Of a DNA stretch of 13,211 nt, positions 6,446 to 13,211 are shown one piece after another (the first letter of the stretch is position 1; every line of letters starts with the position of its first letter). This stretch comes from CAYQIM01 sp964417555 (GTDB taxonomy: Bacteria > Pseudomonadota > Gammaproteobacteria > Diplorickettsiales > Diplorickettsiaceae), in the NCBI GenBank assembly GCA_964417555.1, contig CAYQIM010000052.1, forward strand, positions 1 through 13,211. The letters are read 5' to 3'. Made by a program: the position numbers and the translations under genes. Below the pieces are notes generated by a model, which saw nothing but the letters and a program-made list of their open reading frames with translations, did not search any database and was not told the origin of the DNA.

Positions 6446-7974
6446 ATGGAAAAAAAGAAAAAAAGTCTTCAATTTGGAAAATTTGGCGAATATGAGATTA
6501 GCTTTAATCTTGGTGGAAAAAAACGGCCTATCAATATTGGATACGGGAATTGGTTTATACCTGCCATTGATTATTTCAAAGAAAAAAAGAAAGTTCTCTT
6601 TATTGGTGCAGGCTGGTCTGGATGCCATACGGCGTTGGCACTAAAAAAGGAACATCCGGCATGGGATATTTATATTTTTGAAAAAAATGCTGACATATTT
6701 AGTGGGATTTCAGGTTTGTTTGGTATTCGTTTACATAGAGGACCCCATTACCCACGTTCTAAAGAAACCAGAGAAGCTTGTCATAAAGGCTTTATAAAAT
6801 TTAATGAAGATTATCCAAAACTAATCAATGATCATGCTTATTCAATTTATGGATTAGGCAACAAGGATGCTACAGGTAAACCCCCGAAGGTTACTGTGAA
6901 ACAATTTTCTGCCGTCTGCCAAGAGTTCGGCAATGCCAGGGAGATTCAACCCGAAAAATGGAATTTCAAAAACCTAGATTATGCGGTTGATATTGATGAG
7001 CCGAGCGTGGTTGTAGGCAAGCCTTTACGTCGTTTTTTTTTAAAAAATTAAAAAAAGCGGATGTTAAAGTATGTACGAATACTACAGTTATTGCTATTGA
7101 AAAAGAAAATAATAAAACTGCTGTATATTATTGTAAAAAAACTAACGGTAAAAATTATGAAAAAATTTTTGATAAGGTGATTAATACAACCAGTTATCAA
7201 TCACTTATTCCCTCTAATTTACCCTTAGATATAGATGTCGTTTATCAAGTTTGTTTAGCCTTAGTTTACAAACACAAAGTAAAACCGCTACCGAAAAAAC
7301 CTTTTTCATTTATTGTGATGGACGGCGGGTTTCCGTGTTTGATGCCTTATGATGATCGTTTAGATAGAAGCAAACCTGTTGAAAAATATATTCTAACCAA
7401 TGGCGAATATACCCAACATTCTTTTTCTACAGCGAAGGAAGCGCACGAATTTCTTGCTAAACTTAAAGTTAAAAAGGATACGTATGTTAGCACAGAAGTT
7501 AGAAAGAAATGCGAAGCTGAAATGCTACGTTTTTATCCAAATTTCCTGAACGAATTTAAATATAAAGGTTGGAAAGGTACTGTTTTATGTAAGCCTATAA
7601 CAGAAACAGAACTGCGTTGTTCGGCGACTTATCAGGACGAGAAAGGAGTCATCACGGTGACGCCAGGAAAAATAAGTGAAATCTCGGCTACAGCAAAAGA
7701 AGTAGACGCACTTATTTTAGGTAAATCGATAGTGAAAGAGGGTCAATATTCTTATGTAAAAAATGGCGTGTTGGATCGAGCAAGGAAAGAGTTTTCTGAA
7801 AAACCAAAAGGTTCAGTAGGAAATACTGCCTTACTTAAATCTTTTAGTGATTATTCCTCTAAAATTTATCAGAAATCATCCTTTCCGGTATTTTGGCAGC
7901 AGTCACTATTAAACTTACTGCCGTATGGCTCGGATCTGAAGAAAGTCTCTAATTTAGCCAGGTCACTTTTTTAG
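6446..7974 (+). pseudogene. FAD-dependent oxidoreductase split by a frameshift in a T9A6 tract
   Basis: Two adjacent frames form one flavoprotein-like gene. The first (6446-7051, 201 codons) has a Lys-rich start, about 45 extra residues, then a Rossmann dinucleotide-binding fold: KVLFIGAGWSG with G54, G56 and G59, ending at acidic E79 (IYIFEKN). HRGPHYPRS (98-105) follows. The second, in the -1 frame, continues directly as KKLKKADVKVCTNTTVIAI, then DKVINTTSYQSLIP and a C-terminal stretch with FIVMDGGFPCLMPY and PGKISEI, as in D-amino-acid-oxidase/amine-oxidase-like proteins. Joined at the tract (7033-7047), the product is about 509 residues. A strong AAGGA at 6436-6440, five bases from the ATG, supports the start. 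The GTG at 7177 is an internal valine, not a real start. Both halves keep good coding quality with no other lesion, so this is either a very recent mutation, a sequencing error in the homopolymer, or frameshifting that restores the product. Substrate unknown. Confidence 0.85.
7033..7047 (+). other. T9A6 slippery tract with an in-phase T TTT TTA heptamer
   Basis: Nine T then six A follow the CGT codon at 7031-7033. Zero-frame codons are TTT TTT TTA AAA AAT TAA. The heptamer at 7036-7042 is T TTT TTA in the correct X XXY YYZ phase, the same heptamer used at the HIV-1 gag-pol junction. A -1 shift there reads AAA AAA TTA AAA AAA GCG and enters the downstream half of the oxidoreductase exactly. 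RNA polymerase slippage on the T9 run could have the same effect. Only a weak five-pair hairpin (AGTAT/ATACT near 7069-7084) lies downstream, so a strong stimulator is not apparent. Confidence 0.5.
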
Positions 7975-8032
7975 TATTTAATTTTATTTTTTCTACTTAA
8001 TTTGCTTAACTCGATAGTTTAAAGAAATTTTC

Positions 8033-9616
8033 ATGTTTACTGAAGAAAAAAAAGCACAGAATAAGTTAAATCAGACATTTATAGCCGAGCTATTAAAACA
8101 GCTGCCTGTCTATGTCTTTTGGAAAGATAAAGAAGGAATTTTTTTAGGTTGTAACGACCTTTTTGCTCAGGCTTTTGGTTTTTCTTCTGCCGAAGGTGTG
8201 ATAGGGAAAACAGATTATGATTTAGAAGTAAAAGAAAGCGAAGCTTATCGAATAGCGGATAGGGAAATTATGGTATCCGGTAAACCTAGACTGAATATGG
8301 AAGAAGAACAAACCTTTGCTAATGGAAAAAAAGGATTTTTATTAACCAGTAAGATACCGGTATTTAACGCCGATAAGGAAGTTATAGGAATTTTAGGTGT
8401 TTACAATGATATTACTGAGTTAAAAAAAGCGCAAGCTGTCGCAGAAGACGCCAACCAAGCTAAGACTGAATTTCTTGCTAATATGAGCCATGATCTAAGG
8501 ACTCCCTTAACCGGCATTATCGGTCTCTCTAGTTTACAACTGCAGGATGCATCAAATGATAAAAACAAAGCCTATAGCCAAATGATCTATGGTGCGGGAG
8601 AACAATTATTGGAATTGCTTAATTATGTACTTGAAGTGGTAGATACTGAACATAATTCGCAAAAAAAAGTACAAAAAGAAAGCGTTAATCTCATACAGTT
8701 AGCTAAAGAACTTCAAGAACTGATGTTACCAGCAGTAACAGTTAAAGCTTTGAAGTTTCATTTAAATTTTAATTTTTCTACTAGCTTATGTCATTATTTA
8801 ACAACGGATCGTATTGTACTTAAACGCGTGCTATTAAATTTGTTAAGCAATGCGGTTAAATTTACCGAAAAAGGGCATATAAATTTAACGATCCGATCAT
8901 TAATCATCAATAATAATTCCTACATAGAAATAGATGTGCAAGATACCGGTATTGGCATGGCCGAAGACACGCAGCAAAAAATATTTGATCGTTTCTATCG
9001 CTTAAATCCATCCAACAAGGGCATCTATAAAGGGTACGGATTGGGTTTATTTTTAGCAAAAGAATCTGTTGAGTTATTAGGAGGAAGCATAAAGGTAGAA
9101 AGTAGTGCAGGAACAGGCACTCGTTTTACTTTATTATTTAAAACATCAAGTATTGCCGAAGCAGAAACAACAATTGTAGCGATTTCGAAGCAAAATATTG
9201 TATCCCAACAAACTAGGAAAGGTTCAGATTCATCGGTACAACGGGTCCTCTTAGCCGAAGATAACCCACTTATTTTACATGCAGTGAAAACATTATTAAA
9301 AAAATTAGGTTATCAGATTCTCACAGTCATGGAGGGTAAAACCGCACTACACTATTTAAAGAAACAGACCTTTGATTGGGCGTTATTTGATATGAATTTA
9401 CCTGAACTTGATGGCATTGAAGTTGTTAGACAATATCGTGATTGGGAGAAAAAAAATAGTAAACCTCATTTACCTATTTTTGTTTTAACAGCGCATGCTA
9501 TAAATAAAGTGAGAAAAAAATGTTTGGCGGCAAGTGTTGATCATATTTTTACGAAACCATTTAAGGCAAAAGACATTCAAATTATTGCCAGCATAGTGGC
9601 AAGCTTTTCTTCTTGA
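8033..9616 (+). CDS. Soluble PAS hybrid sensor histidine kinase with receiver domain
   Basis: A 527-residue two-component protein. The order is PAS (about 15-128: VYVFWKDKEGIFLGCN and an ITELKKA exit helix), HisKA with the phospho-accepting H153 in FLANMSHDLRTPL, and an ATP-binding domain with N box (N269 and N273 in LLNLLSNAVKF), G1 box DTGIGMA (304-310), F box and G2 box GYGLGLFLAK (334-343). A linker (about 370-402) leads to a receiver with acidic E409-D410, phospho-accepting D453 (LFDMNLPELDG), T486 and K508. No membrane segment or signal peptide is visible, so it probably senses a cytoplasmic cue. It lacks an HPt or output domain and has no partner regulator nearby, so the phosphorelay must end on a protein encoded elsewhere. 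The ATG has only a weak AAAGAAA upstream. It lies 58 bases after the oxidoreductase and may share its transcript. All catalytic residues look intact. Confidence 0.95.
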   Translation: MFTEEKKAQNKLNQTFIAELLKQLPVYVFWKDKEGIFLGCNDLFAQAFGFSSAEGVIGKTDYDLEVKESEAYRIADREIMVSGKPRLNMEEEQTFANGKKGFLLTSKIPVFNADKEVIGILGVYNDITELKKAQAVAEDANQAKTEFLANMSHDLRTPLTGIIGLSSLQLQDASNDKNKAYSQMIYGAGEQLLELLNYVLEVVDTEHNSQKKVQKESVNLIQLAKELQELMLPAVTVKALKFHLNFNFSTSLCHYLTTDRIVLKRVLLNLLSNAVKFTEKGHINLTIRSLIINNNSYIEIDVQDTGIGMAEDTQQKIFDRFYRLNPSNKGIYKGYGLGLFLAKESVELLGGSIKVESSAGTGTRFTLLFKTSSIAEAETTIVAISKQNIVSQQTRKGSDSSVQRVLLAEDNPLILHAVKTLLKKLGYQILTVMEGKTALHYLKKQTFDWALFDMNLPELDGIEVVRQYRDWEKKNSKPHLPIFVLTAHAINKVRKKCLAASVDHIFTKPFKAKDIQIIASIVASFSS

Positions 9617-9623
9617 GCTTTTT
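9601..9623 (+). terminator. Possible terminator overlapping the kinase stop codon
   Basis: AAGCT (9601-9605) and AGCTT (9616-9620) form a five-pair stem around a ten-base loop, and the stem runs straight into T9619-T9623. The TGA stop lies at 9614-9616, at the base of the second arm. Short and only two G-C pairs, so uncertain. Confidence 0.27.
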
Positions 9624-9652
9624 GTTTTGATTCTGATCTTGAATAGCCATAA

Positions 9653-9817
9653 GAAGCTGGAAAAGAAAATATACTATACTTCAAACAATTTAATCCTGAT
9701 GTACTTGGTTTAGATGGATTAGTTTAGATGAAATTTCACTTTTTTTATCAGAACTTCTACAACGGTGATCGATCGCTTTTGCCTCCTCCTCAAGGTGCTT
9801 CTTGGGCCGCACGATAA
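9653..9817 (+). pseudogene. Short coding-like remnant interrupted by TAG, unknown family
   Basis: One frame reads about 24 codons (ILYFKQFNPDVLGLDGLV at its end), a TAG at 9725-9727, then immediately ATG and 28 further codons (MKFHFFYQNFYNGDRSLLPP onward, then PQGASWAAR) to TAA at 9815-9817. The aromatic, Gly/Pro-rich reading looks more like real protein than the AT-rich flanks do, and the frame is the same on both sides of the TAG. It has no Shine-Dalgarno site before the ATG. I do not recognise the family. It could be the eroded C-terminal end of a lost gene, a 29-residue peptide gene, or chance. Confidence 0.3.
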
Positions 9818-9831
9818 TCGTAATTTTTTTT
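9811..9831 (+). terminator. Weak hairpin plus T8 between convergent genes
   Basis: ACGA-TAA-TCGT (9811-9821) is a small inverted repeat followed two bases later by T8 (9824-9831). It lies between the converging kinase and the large minus-strand gene. The stem has only four pairs, with a three-base loop. A nested GTGC/GCAC pairing just upstream could compete with it. Confidence 0.25.
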
Positions 9832-9864
9832 ATTATGCAATTAAAAATTTAAATTAATTAAAAA

Positions 9865-12800
9865 TTATATAGTTTTTTTTATATTATTGTATATTACGTC
9901 ATCGTTTACTGCTGTTTCTTGTCGGCTAAAAAAAGTAAATAAATTAGCAGAAAGTTTTTTCTGCCATGTATTAGCCACCTTTAGCCGATTTTCTGAACGT
10001 AGTGTTTCGTTTTTCTGTTCTTCTAATCGCTCTTGATCGGGCTGTACTTCGATAGCTGCTAACAAGCCTAAGGAAATTAACCACTGGCTTAAGCTATTTA
10101 TCATTTGGTTAGTTGCGCGTGTTACAGGAATTCCCATATATTCTAATAAGGCCGGCACATGAGGAAGAACAAATAATGCAACGCTTAAATACCAATAGTG
10201 TATGTCTTGTTCAGCTAAATGGAGCGCCATACTTAAACCATAGCTTATCGTATAAATAGAGGGATAATTTGGAAATAGAAAGACTAAAATGTTAGGTAAT
10301 AAATGCCAAGCGTTAAACCCAAATTGCAATATATCAGCTAATAAGCGCAGTACTTGTTTACCTTTCCACAAATCTACTTTAGGCAAATATTGCTGATAAT
10401 AGTGCTGAATAGTAGGGTGTAACAAAACTGTTTCTAAAAATAACGCCGCAGCATTGTTTGTATAGAGTGAAATACTGTGTTGATTGTACGCTAATTGCTG
10501 TGCAGTGAATAAACAACGTGCTAACCAATGGCTGTCATCGCGTCTTAGCCAATCTAACTGTAAACCTAAAGCCTGAAAACTATCGCCTAAACGGGTATGT
10601 AATAACCAATGATTACCTAAATAGCGTAGACTAATTTGCTGTGCAGACTGATAAAATTGTGTATAGGCTATTTCATGTTGTAAAATAGTACGCAAGCGCA
10701 CTTGCTGATTTTCTGGTAAATACGCATAAACGGCTTGTAGATAAGGATAAATGGCCTCTAAATTAATTGAGTGTAATTCACTAAGGTTAAGTTGTTGAGT
10801 GGCTGCATGATCACGCTGAATAAGCAAATATAACCTATTTTCTGTTTCGGATAATAATACGTTATTTATTATTGATTTTTTGTTAAGCTGATAAATACAG
10901 GCGTTTACTTCATTACCATTTCTCCACCAGATAGCGGTTTCTTTCGCGTTTTTACATAGACCTATTAATCCCTGCTTTGTCTGAACGCATTCATTAGCAG
11001 CAAAAAAATCCTTTGTACTATAATGATAGATTCCATTTAGTGAACTAGCTTCTGCCCTAGGTATTTCTAATAGTGGAATCGCCACAGCCGCTGCTTTAGT
11101 TGCTGGTGTAACAGTCTGTGCTAGCTGACGATACCTGTTTGCTCTTTGGTAGCGCCGCGCAAATAAGAAAGTAGTCACCAAAACGATACTTCCTCCTATA
11201 GAGGCGATAGTGGCTAACATAGAATTTGTTGTGCCTAATACAGGTGTTGTCTGGGTTGCAAGCTTGCTTTGTTGTTCCATCGGCTGCCTTGCTAAGGGTA
11301 AGCGCGATGTAGGCTGAGAGGTTAATCTAGTGCTACTATTCTTTAACCACCAGTCGGGCATAATAGGCATAAAGAACCTTGTTTCATTTGCGGCAGGAAT
11401 GGTTGTCAACTCATCTCTGATCTTTGCCAACGTTTGCAAATGTTCCACTCCATGCTTCCAATCTATCATTTTAAGGGTTGTATACTGAAAAGCAGTATCG
11501 TCCATGGCATTCATTAGAACAATTTGACAAGGATATTTTGTACTAGTAATAATAATATCTTGGCCACGCCTACTTGCAAGGAAGTTACTTTCTTCTAGAA
11601 AACTTAAGCTATTGCGGGTGTTATTTACTTTCAATTGGTAAGTAATGAATTGATACTGCATAAGCAATTCAGGATTAATAATAAACTTAAAAAGTTTATC
11701 TATTGAAACAACAAGGGTTAATGATTTCACATTCTTAAGCAATGGAAGTTCAAAGGAAGGGCTTTCAATAAAATAAGTGGGTAAGGGAAGTCGTTCTCTG
11801 CCATTTATTATCAATAACGCTAAATTTTGGTTTCGTAGTGCTAACGTTGTTGGTATCATAGTAAAATTTCTATGATGGCCATTTGGCCAAATCTGATAGA
11901 TTAATTGTTCGAAAGCATTAAAAAGATAAATACTACCTTCAAGAGAATTGGTTTCGATGTATTGCCAATGTGTTCCATCTTTATTTAATGGAGTGCTATA
12001 GAAAACCTTACTTTTAGGATCCCAAAAACCGGTCGTCTTGTTAATTTTTTCTTCAATAAAAATCAGCTCAGAGTAGTCCAACTGATAGGTAGGCAATAAC
12101 ACGAAGCGATCAACTGGATGAAAACACTTTATCCTCGAATCATAATTTATTGCAAAATAGGGAGGTAGACAAATGGGGCGTTTTAAAAACGAGGCGGGAT
12201 AAATTTTTCTTAGCCAAAATGTGTTGTTTTCTGGGGTGAATAAATATAATTGGCCTTCTTGAGTATGTAGCCAGATAGTCTGTTTAAATAGATAGACCTT
12301 TTCTAATGAGGTGGCTATTTCTTCTGATTCAGGTAGTGATTGTATCTGCGTACCGTTTAAATGCAGCGTTTGTTTAGCTTGTCGAAATAATGTCTTTGCT
12401 TCTTCATCAAAAAAATAGTGGTTAGTGTTTACATCCCCTAAATAAGAGGGCTGTGTGTTATTTTGTGCCAGTATAAATACAAATTGCTGGCTTTCTGTAT
12501 TATACCAACTCTTGAGTGGTTGACCTCGCCGATTAGCCATACCTGCGATTGGAATGGCGCTGGTTAACGGTGGAAACATTTTTAAATAAAGGGGTATCGC
12601 TGATTGCCAGTTATTCACATGTGCATTTATCCAATCGGTGGTGATACTAAACGTATAACACTTTTCGAAAACATCTAGCGCTTTAACTACACCATCTGGT
12701 GCTAAAAAGAAGAGTTTATTGTTTACTATGTTAATAGGATAATGAATAGGGACATTCATTGGTTGTGCTGGATTTGTCTTTTCGCGTTGCTGCCATAACT

Positions 12801-13011
12801 GCGCTGTCGAATTGTTGTTTGCTGCTCGAAAAAAGTAGTGAATTTTTGTTTTTTCTGAGTCGTCAATTAAAGATCCAATATAAATAATCTCTTGATTAAT
12901 GGCAGGGTAAATTAATAAATAGTCAGGTAATACGTCTAGTGCATTAGGATCCTGTTTTAAAAAAATAGAATCACAAGAACCATTGTGTGTACAAGAATAA
13001 AATGTAAGCAC
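9865..13011 (-). CDS. Large putative membrane protein, beta-rich and toxin/effector-like, unknown function
   Basis: I do not recognise this 1048-residue product. Residues 1 to about 540 are rich in alternating aromatic and hydrophobic strands with recurring openings such as KLFFLAPDGVV (99-109), QLYLFTPENN (254-263) and SIYLFNAFEQ (360-369), suggesting a beta-propeller or stacked beta repeats. A Thr/Ser/Gln/Pro-rich linker (about 557-596) precedes a clear membrane segment at about 598-617 followed by ARRYQRANRYR. The C-terminal third is helical with hydrophobic stretches near 901-915, 938-956 and 973-988 and a charged Glu/Gln/Arg tail (990-1015). There is no signal peptide at the GTG start. 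That start is weak (AGG only four bases upstream), and the frame is open to 13203 with no other usual start codon, so the gene may be the 3' part of something longer. Size, layout and edge position are reminiscent of large secreted toxins of insect-associated Gammaproteobacteria, but no catalytic motif is visible. Confidence 0.7.
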   Translation of the reverse strand: MLTFYSCTHNGSCDSIFLKQDPNALDVLPDYLLIYPAINQEIIYIGSLIDDSEKTKIHYFFRAANNNSTAQLWQQREKTNPAQPMNVPIHYPINIVNNKLFFLAPDGVVKALDVFEKCYTFSITTDWINAHVNNWQSAIPLYLKMFPPLTSAIPIAGMANRRGQPLKSWYNTESQQFVFILAQNNTQPSYLGDVNTNHYFFDEEAKTLFRQAKQTLHLNGTQIQSLPESEEIATSLEKVYLFKQTIWLHTQEGQLYLFTPENNTFWLRKIYPASFLKRPICLPPYFAINYDSRIKCFHPVDRFVLLPTYQLDYSELIFIEEKINKTTGFWDPKSKVFYSTPLNKDGTHWQYIETNSLEGSIYLFNAFEQLIYQIWPNGHHRNFTMIPTTLALRNQNLALLIINGRERLPLPTYFIESPSFELPLLKNVKSLTLVVSIDKLFKFIINPELLMQYQFITYQLKVNNTRNSLSFLEESNFLASRRGQDIIITSTKYPCQIVLMNAMDDTAFQYTTLKMIDWKHGVEHLQTLAKIRDELTTIPAANETRFFMPIMPDWWLKNSSTRLTSQPTSRLPLARQPMEQQSKLATQTTPVLGTTNSMLATIASIGGSIVLVTTFLFARRYQRANRYRQLAQTVTPATKAAAVAIPLLEIPRAEASSLNGIYHYSTKDFFAANECVQTKQGLIGLCKNAKETAIWWRNGNEVNACIYQLNKKSIINNVLLSETENRLYLLIQRDHAATQQLNLSELHSINLEAIYPYLQAVYAYLPENQQVRLRTILQHEIAYTQFYQSAQQISLRYLGNHWLLHTRLGDSFQALGLQLDWLRRDDSHWLARCLFTAQQLAYNQHSISLYTNNAAALFLETVLLHPTIQHYYQQYLPKVDLWKGKQVLRLLADILQFGFNAWHLLPNILVFLFPNYPSIYTISYGLSMALHLAEQDIHYWYLSVALFVLPHVPALLEYMGIPVTRATNQMINSLSQWLISLGLLAAIEVQPDQERLEEQKNETLRSENRLKVANTWQKKLSANLFTFFSRQETAVNDDVIYNNIKKTI

Positions 13012-13120
13012 TGAACCTAACTCTGCATAAATGGTAGAATTCGCATCTATCTCCGATGATCGAATGCCGACCTTTTGATTAAGCTCAGTGACAAATAACT
13101 TTAGTATTTCTTCATACGAC
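13012..13120 (-). other. In-frame upstream extension resembling half an acyl-carrier domain
   Basis: Upstream of the GTG at 13011 the same frame stays open for 64 codons. The part nearest the gene reads SSYEEILKLFVTELNQKVGI followed by RSSEIDANSTIYAELGSV. An amphipathic helix followed by S-E-I-D-x-N and Y-x-E-L-G resembles the first helix and loop of peptidyl/acyl-carrier domains (normally ELGxDS). Here the Asp before the Ser is missing and the sequence then turns into the unrelated large protein. This may be a junction between a polyketide or peptide synthase fragment and another gene, or a coincidence. Confidence 0.3.
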
Positions 13121-13211
13121 GAGACAATGAGAGCATTGCGGAAGCAATGCGAAGTTGAGGAGCCCGCGATAGGCGTGCGTTGACGGGCGAAGCAGGAAAC
13201 GCATCACGCCG
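13121..13211. repeat. GC-rich hairpin-bearing segment at the right edge, probable dispersed repeat
   Basis: The final 90 bases are far richer in G and C than the rest and densely self-complementary. GCATTGC (13133-13139) pairs perfectly with GCAATGC (13144-13150) around GGAA. GGCGTGCGTT (13172-13181) pairs with AACG-CAT-CACGCC (13198-13210), with a three-base bulge. GCCCG (13162-13166) also matches CGGGC (13184-13188). On the minus strand it keeps the large gene's frame open to a TGA at 13206-13204, and another frame is also open. The 10-mer CGCATCACGC (13200-13209) is the reverse complement of bases 33-42. It looks like a palindromic intergenic element; I cannot name the family. Confidence 0.5.

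Noticed and set aside
6374..6628. 84-codon minus-strand ORF
   Set aside because: It is antisense to the start of the oxidoreductase, full of Phe and Lys from the A/T runs, and has no recognisable motif.
7177..7974. Separate 265-residue gene starting at GTG 7177
   Set aside because: The frame is open upstream to 7042 and continues the protein begun at 6446. The GTG is a valine inside DKVINTTSYQSLIP and has no ribosome site.
13114..13206. About 30-codon minus-strand ORF starting at an ATG in the right-edge repeat
   Set aside because: It is one of two overlapping open frames in GC-rich palindromic DNA. Neither looks like an independent protein.
1..13211. tRNA, rRNA, CRISPR array, complete insertion sequence or riboswitch
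   Set aside because: I saw no cloverleaf with a conserved T-loop, no regularly spaced direct repeats, no transposase motif with terminal repeats and no recognisable aptamer. A covariance-model search was not possible here.

Overview
The window is AT-rich bacterial DNA. It carries three peptidoglycan-precursor genes (murE, murF, mraY) and hflD, a gene essentially confined to Gammaproteobacteria. GTG starts are frequent, homopolymer runs are long, and at least two genes are broken by frameshifts. This fits a host-associated gammaproteobacterium with a decaying genome. A member of the Legionellales related to Rickettsiella, Diplorickettsia or Coxiella is my best guess, but that is inference from style and gene content, not from a marker gene.

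Layout. Positions 1 to about 115 are a comparatively GC-rich edge segment with open frames on both strands and no recognisable product. From 262 to 5428 lies part of a dcw (division and cell wall) cluster: murE, then a glycosyltransferase gene on the opposite strand (broken by one frameshift), then murF and mraY. The usual neighbours ftsI (before murE) and murD (after mraY) are missing, so the cluster has been broken or rearranged. hflD (5465-6097) follows mraY. After a 348-base AT-rich gap come an FAD-dependent oxidoreductase split by a frameshift inside a T9A6 tract (6446-7974) and a soluble PAS hybrid histidine kinase with a receiver domain (8033-9616). The gap at 9617-9864 holds a short TAG-interrupted coding-like remnant and weak terminator-like signals. 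The last 3.3 kb, on the minus strand, is a large unrecognised protein with a beta-rich N-terminal two thirds, a membrane segment and a hydrophobic C-terminus. Its frame stays open past the predicted start into a stretch resembling the first half of an acyl-carrier domain, then into a GC-rich hairpin repeat at the right edge.

How the genes work together. MurE adds meso-diaminopimelate to UDP-MurNAc-dipeptide, MurF adds D-Ala-D-Ala, and MraY transfers the finished phospho-MurNAc-pentapeptide to undecaprenyl phosphate, so three steps of lipid I synthesis are encoded here. The other genes show no obvious functional link to cell-wall synthesis. The most interesting local feature is the oxidoreductase frameshift: the tract contains the heptamer T TTT TTA in exactly the phase needed for -1 slippage into the downstream half of the gene. 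Both window ends are GC-rich and share an inverted 10-mer, which would fit a contig bounded by repeats.
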